Assembly: GCF_011764505.1 (NCBI RefSeq) | Contig: NZ_AP022839.1 | Coordinates: forward strand, 479,001-543,000 | From: Legionella antarctica | GTDB lineage: Bacteria > Pseudomonadota > Gammaproteobacteria > Legionellales > Legionellaceae | Direction of reading: 5' to 3' | DNA length: 64,000 nt | In this document: one piece after another, positions 63,661 through 64,000 of the stretch | Position numbering within the stretch: the stretch's first letter is position 1 | Layout of the letters: every line of letters begins with the position of its first letter | Made by a program: the position numbers and the translations under genes | The notes under the pieces: generated by a model | The model's database searches: none | Told to the model about the DNA's origin: nothing | The model's input: the letters and a program-made list of their open reading frames with translations, nothing else

Positions 63661-64000
63661 TTGCTGACTTTAACGCAATTAGCAGATTATCTGGGGGGCG
63701 TGTGGCATGGCAGTGCCAATCACGCCATTTTCAGTTTATCCTCCTTGAGCCGTGCCACCTCTAAAGATGTTGCTTATTTCGATAATCTAATATTACAAAA
63801 GACGTTAGAAACTACTGCAGCAGGTGTAGTTTTATTAAAATTGGAACATAAATTTTTGTGCCCTGTGAATTCCATAATCGTACCCAATCCGCTAATGGCA
63901 ATGAATGAAGCAGCAAAGTATTTAACCTGTGCTAAAAAAAATAGTTCGGAAATACATCATAGTGCTCAAATTCATCACTCCGTACAATTAGGTCAGCGAG
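63661..64000 (+). CDS. lpxD: LpxD, UDP-3-O-acyl-glucosamine N-acyltransferase (5' part)
   Basis: Adds the second primary acyl chain in lipid A synthesis. Seen: a frame from TTG 63661 runs 113 codons to the window edge. The N-terminal uridine-binding domain (LTLTQLADYLGGVWHGSANH, then LSSLSRATSKDVAYFDN) and the beginning of the left-handed beta-helix (IHHSAQIHHSVQLGQ, hexapeptide-like I-H-x-S-A) are visible. The TTG start follows GAAGATGAG; no ATG is available nearby. Upstream skp and bamA give the E. coli-like order bamA-skp-lpxD. Confidence 0.92.
   Translation, partial: MLTLTQLADYLGGVWHGSANHAIFSLSSLSRATSKDVAYFDNLILQKTLETTAAGVVLLKLEHKFLCPVNSIIVPNPLMAMNEAAKYLTCAKKNSSEIHHSAQIHHSVQLGQR

Overview
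This window looks like chromosome from a Legionella species. The first 17.6 kb is most of a Dot/Icm type IVB secretion locus in the order dotG(icmE)-icmG-icmC-icmD-icmJ-icmB ... icmF-icmH. It is followed by a typical Legionella backbone: purH-prmA-accC-accB-aroQ, a ProA-type zinc metalloprotease, dotV, rpoN, a LegA12/AnkC-like ankyrin protein, hflKC-purA, a PlcB-like protein and uppS-cdsA-rseP-bamA-skp-lpxD. AT-rich DNA and eukaryote-like proteins fit the genus. Three tandem icmD copies, an IS-loaded icmB-icmF interval without the transporter gene I recall as tphA, and a ProA that differs in sequence from my memory of L. pneumophila all suggest a non-pneumophila species. That species inference comes from memory, not from a search.

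Layout. 1-8.4 kb (+): Dot/Icm genes, with icmD in triplicate. 8.4-13.9 kb: an accessory island. It holds a secreted protein with a Cys-rich tail, a multi-pass membrane protein, an intact IS66-family element with 80-bp inverted repeats and an 8-bp target duplication, remnants of IS4-like and IS6-like elements, an EAL-like scrap, and a small protein with an F-box-like N terminus. 13.9-17.6 kb (-): icmF and icmH. 17.7-22.5 kb (-): purine synthesis, L11 methylation, acetyl-CoA carboxylase BC and type II dehydroquinase. 22.8-24.7 kb (+): a carboxyltransferase with a biotin domain, preceded by an overlapping 28-codon ORF. 25-31.3 kb: ProA, a hydrolase, an EEP-fold phosphatase, an ABC-ATPase remnant, a COQ4-like protein, class I aldolase and a flavoprotein reductase. 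31.4-37 kb: dotV, pssA, HPr-hpf-rpoN, rpmB-rpmG and a decayed outer-membrane protein gene. 37.4-46 kb: trmB, the ankyrin protein, hflKC, purA, a methyltransferase and a sparsely coding stretch with small ORFs. 46-57 kb: a secreted adenosine-deaminase-like enzyme, a periplasmic binding protein, ctpA-envC-gpmI, and a plcB-oxidoreductase-TVP38 operon. 57.3-64 kb (+): the envelope biogenesis cluster uppS-cdsA-rseP-bamA-skp-lpxD, cut by the window edge.

How it fits together. The Dot/Icm genes encode the inner-membrane and core parts of the effector export machine (DotG, DotF, DotE, DotP, DotN, DotO, IcmF, DotU), with DotV encoded 14 kb away. Likely cargo (ankyrin protein, F-box-like protein) and secreted enzymes (ProA, PlcB-like, ADA-like) lie near it. 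Product names come from recognisable motifs and gene order. Functions of the orphan ORFs, the effector status of candidates and the small ORFs are inference.
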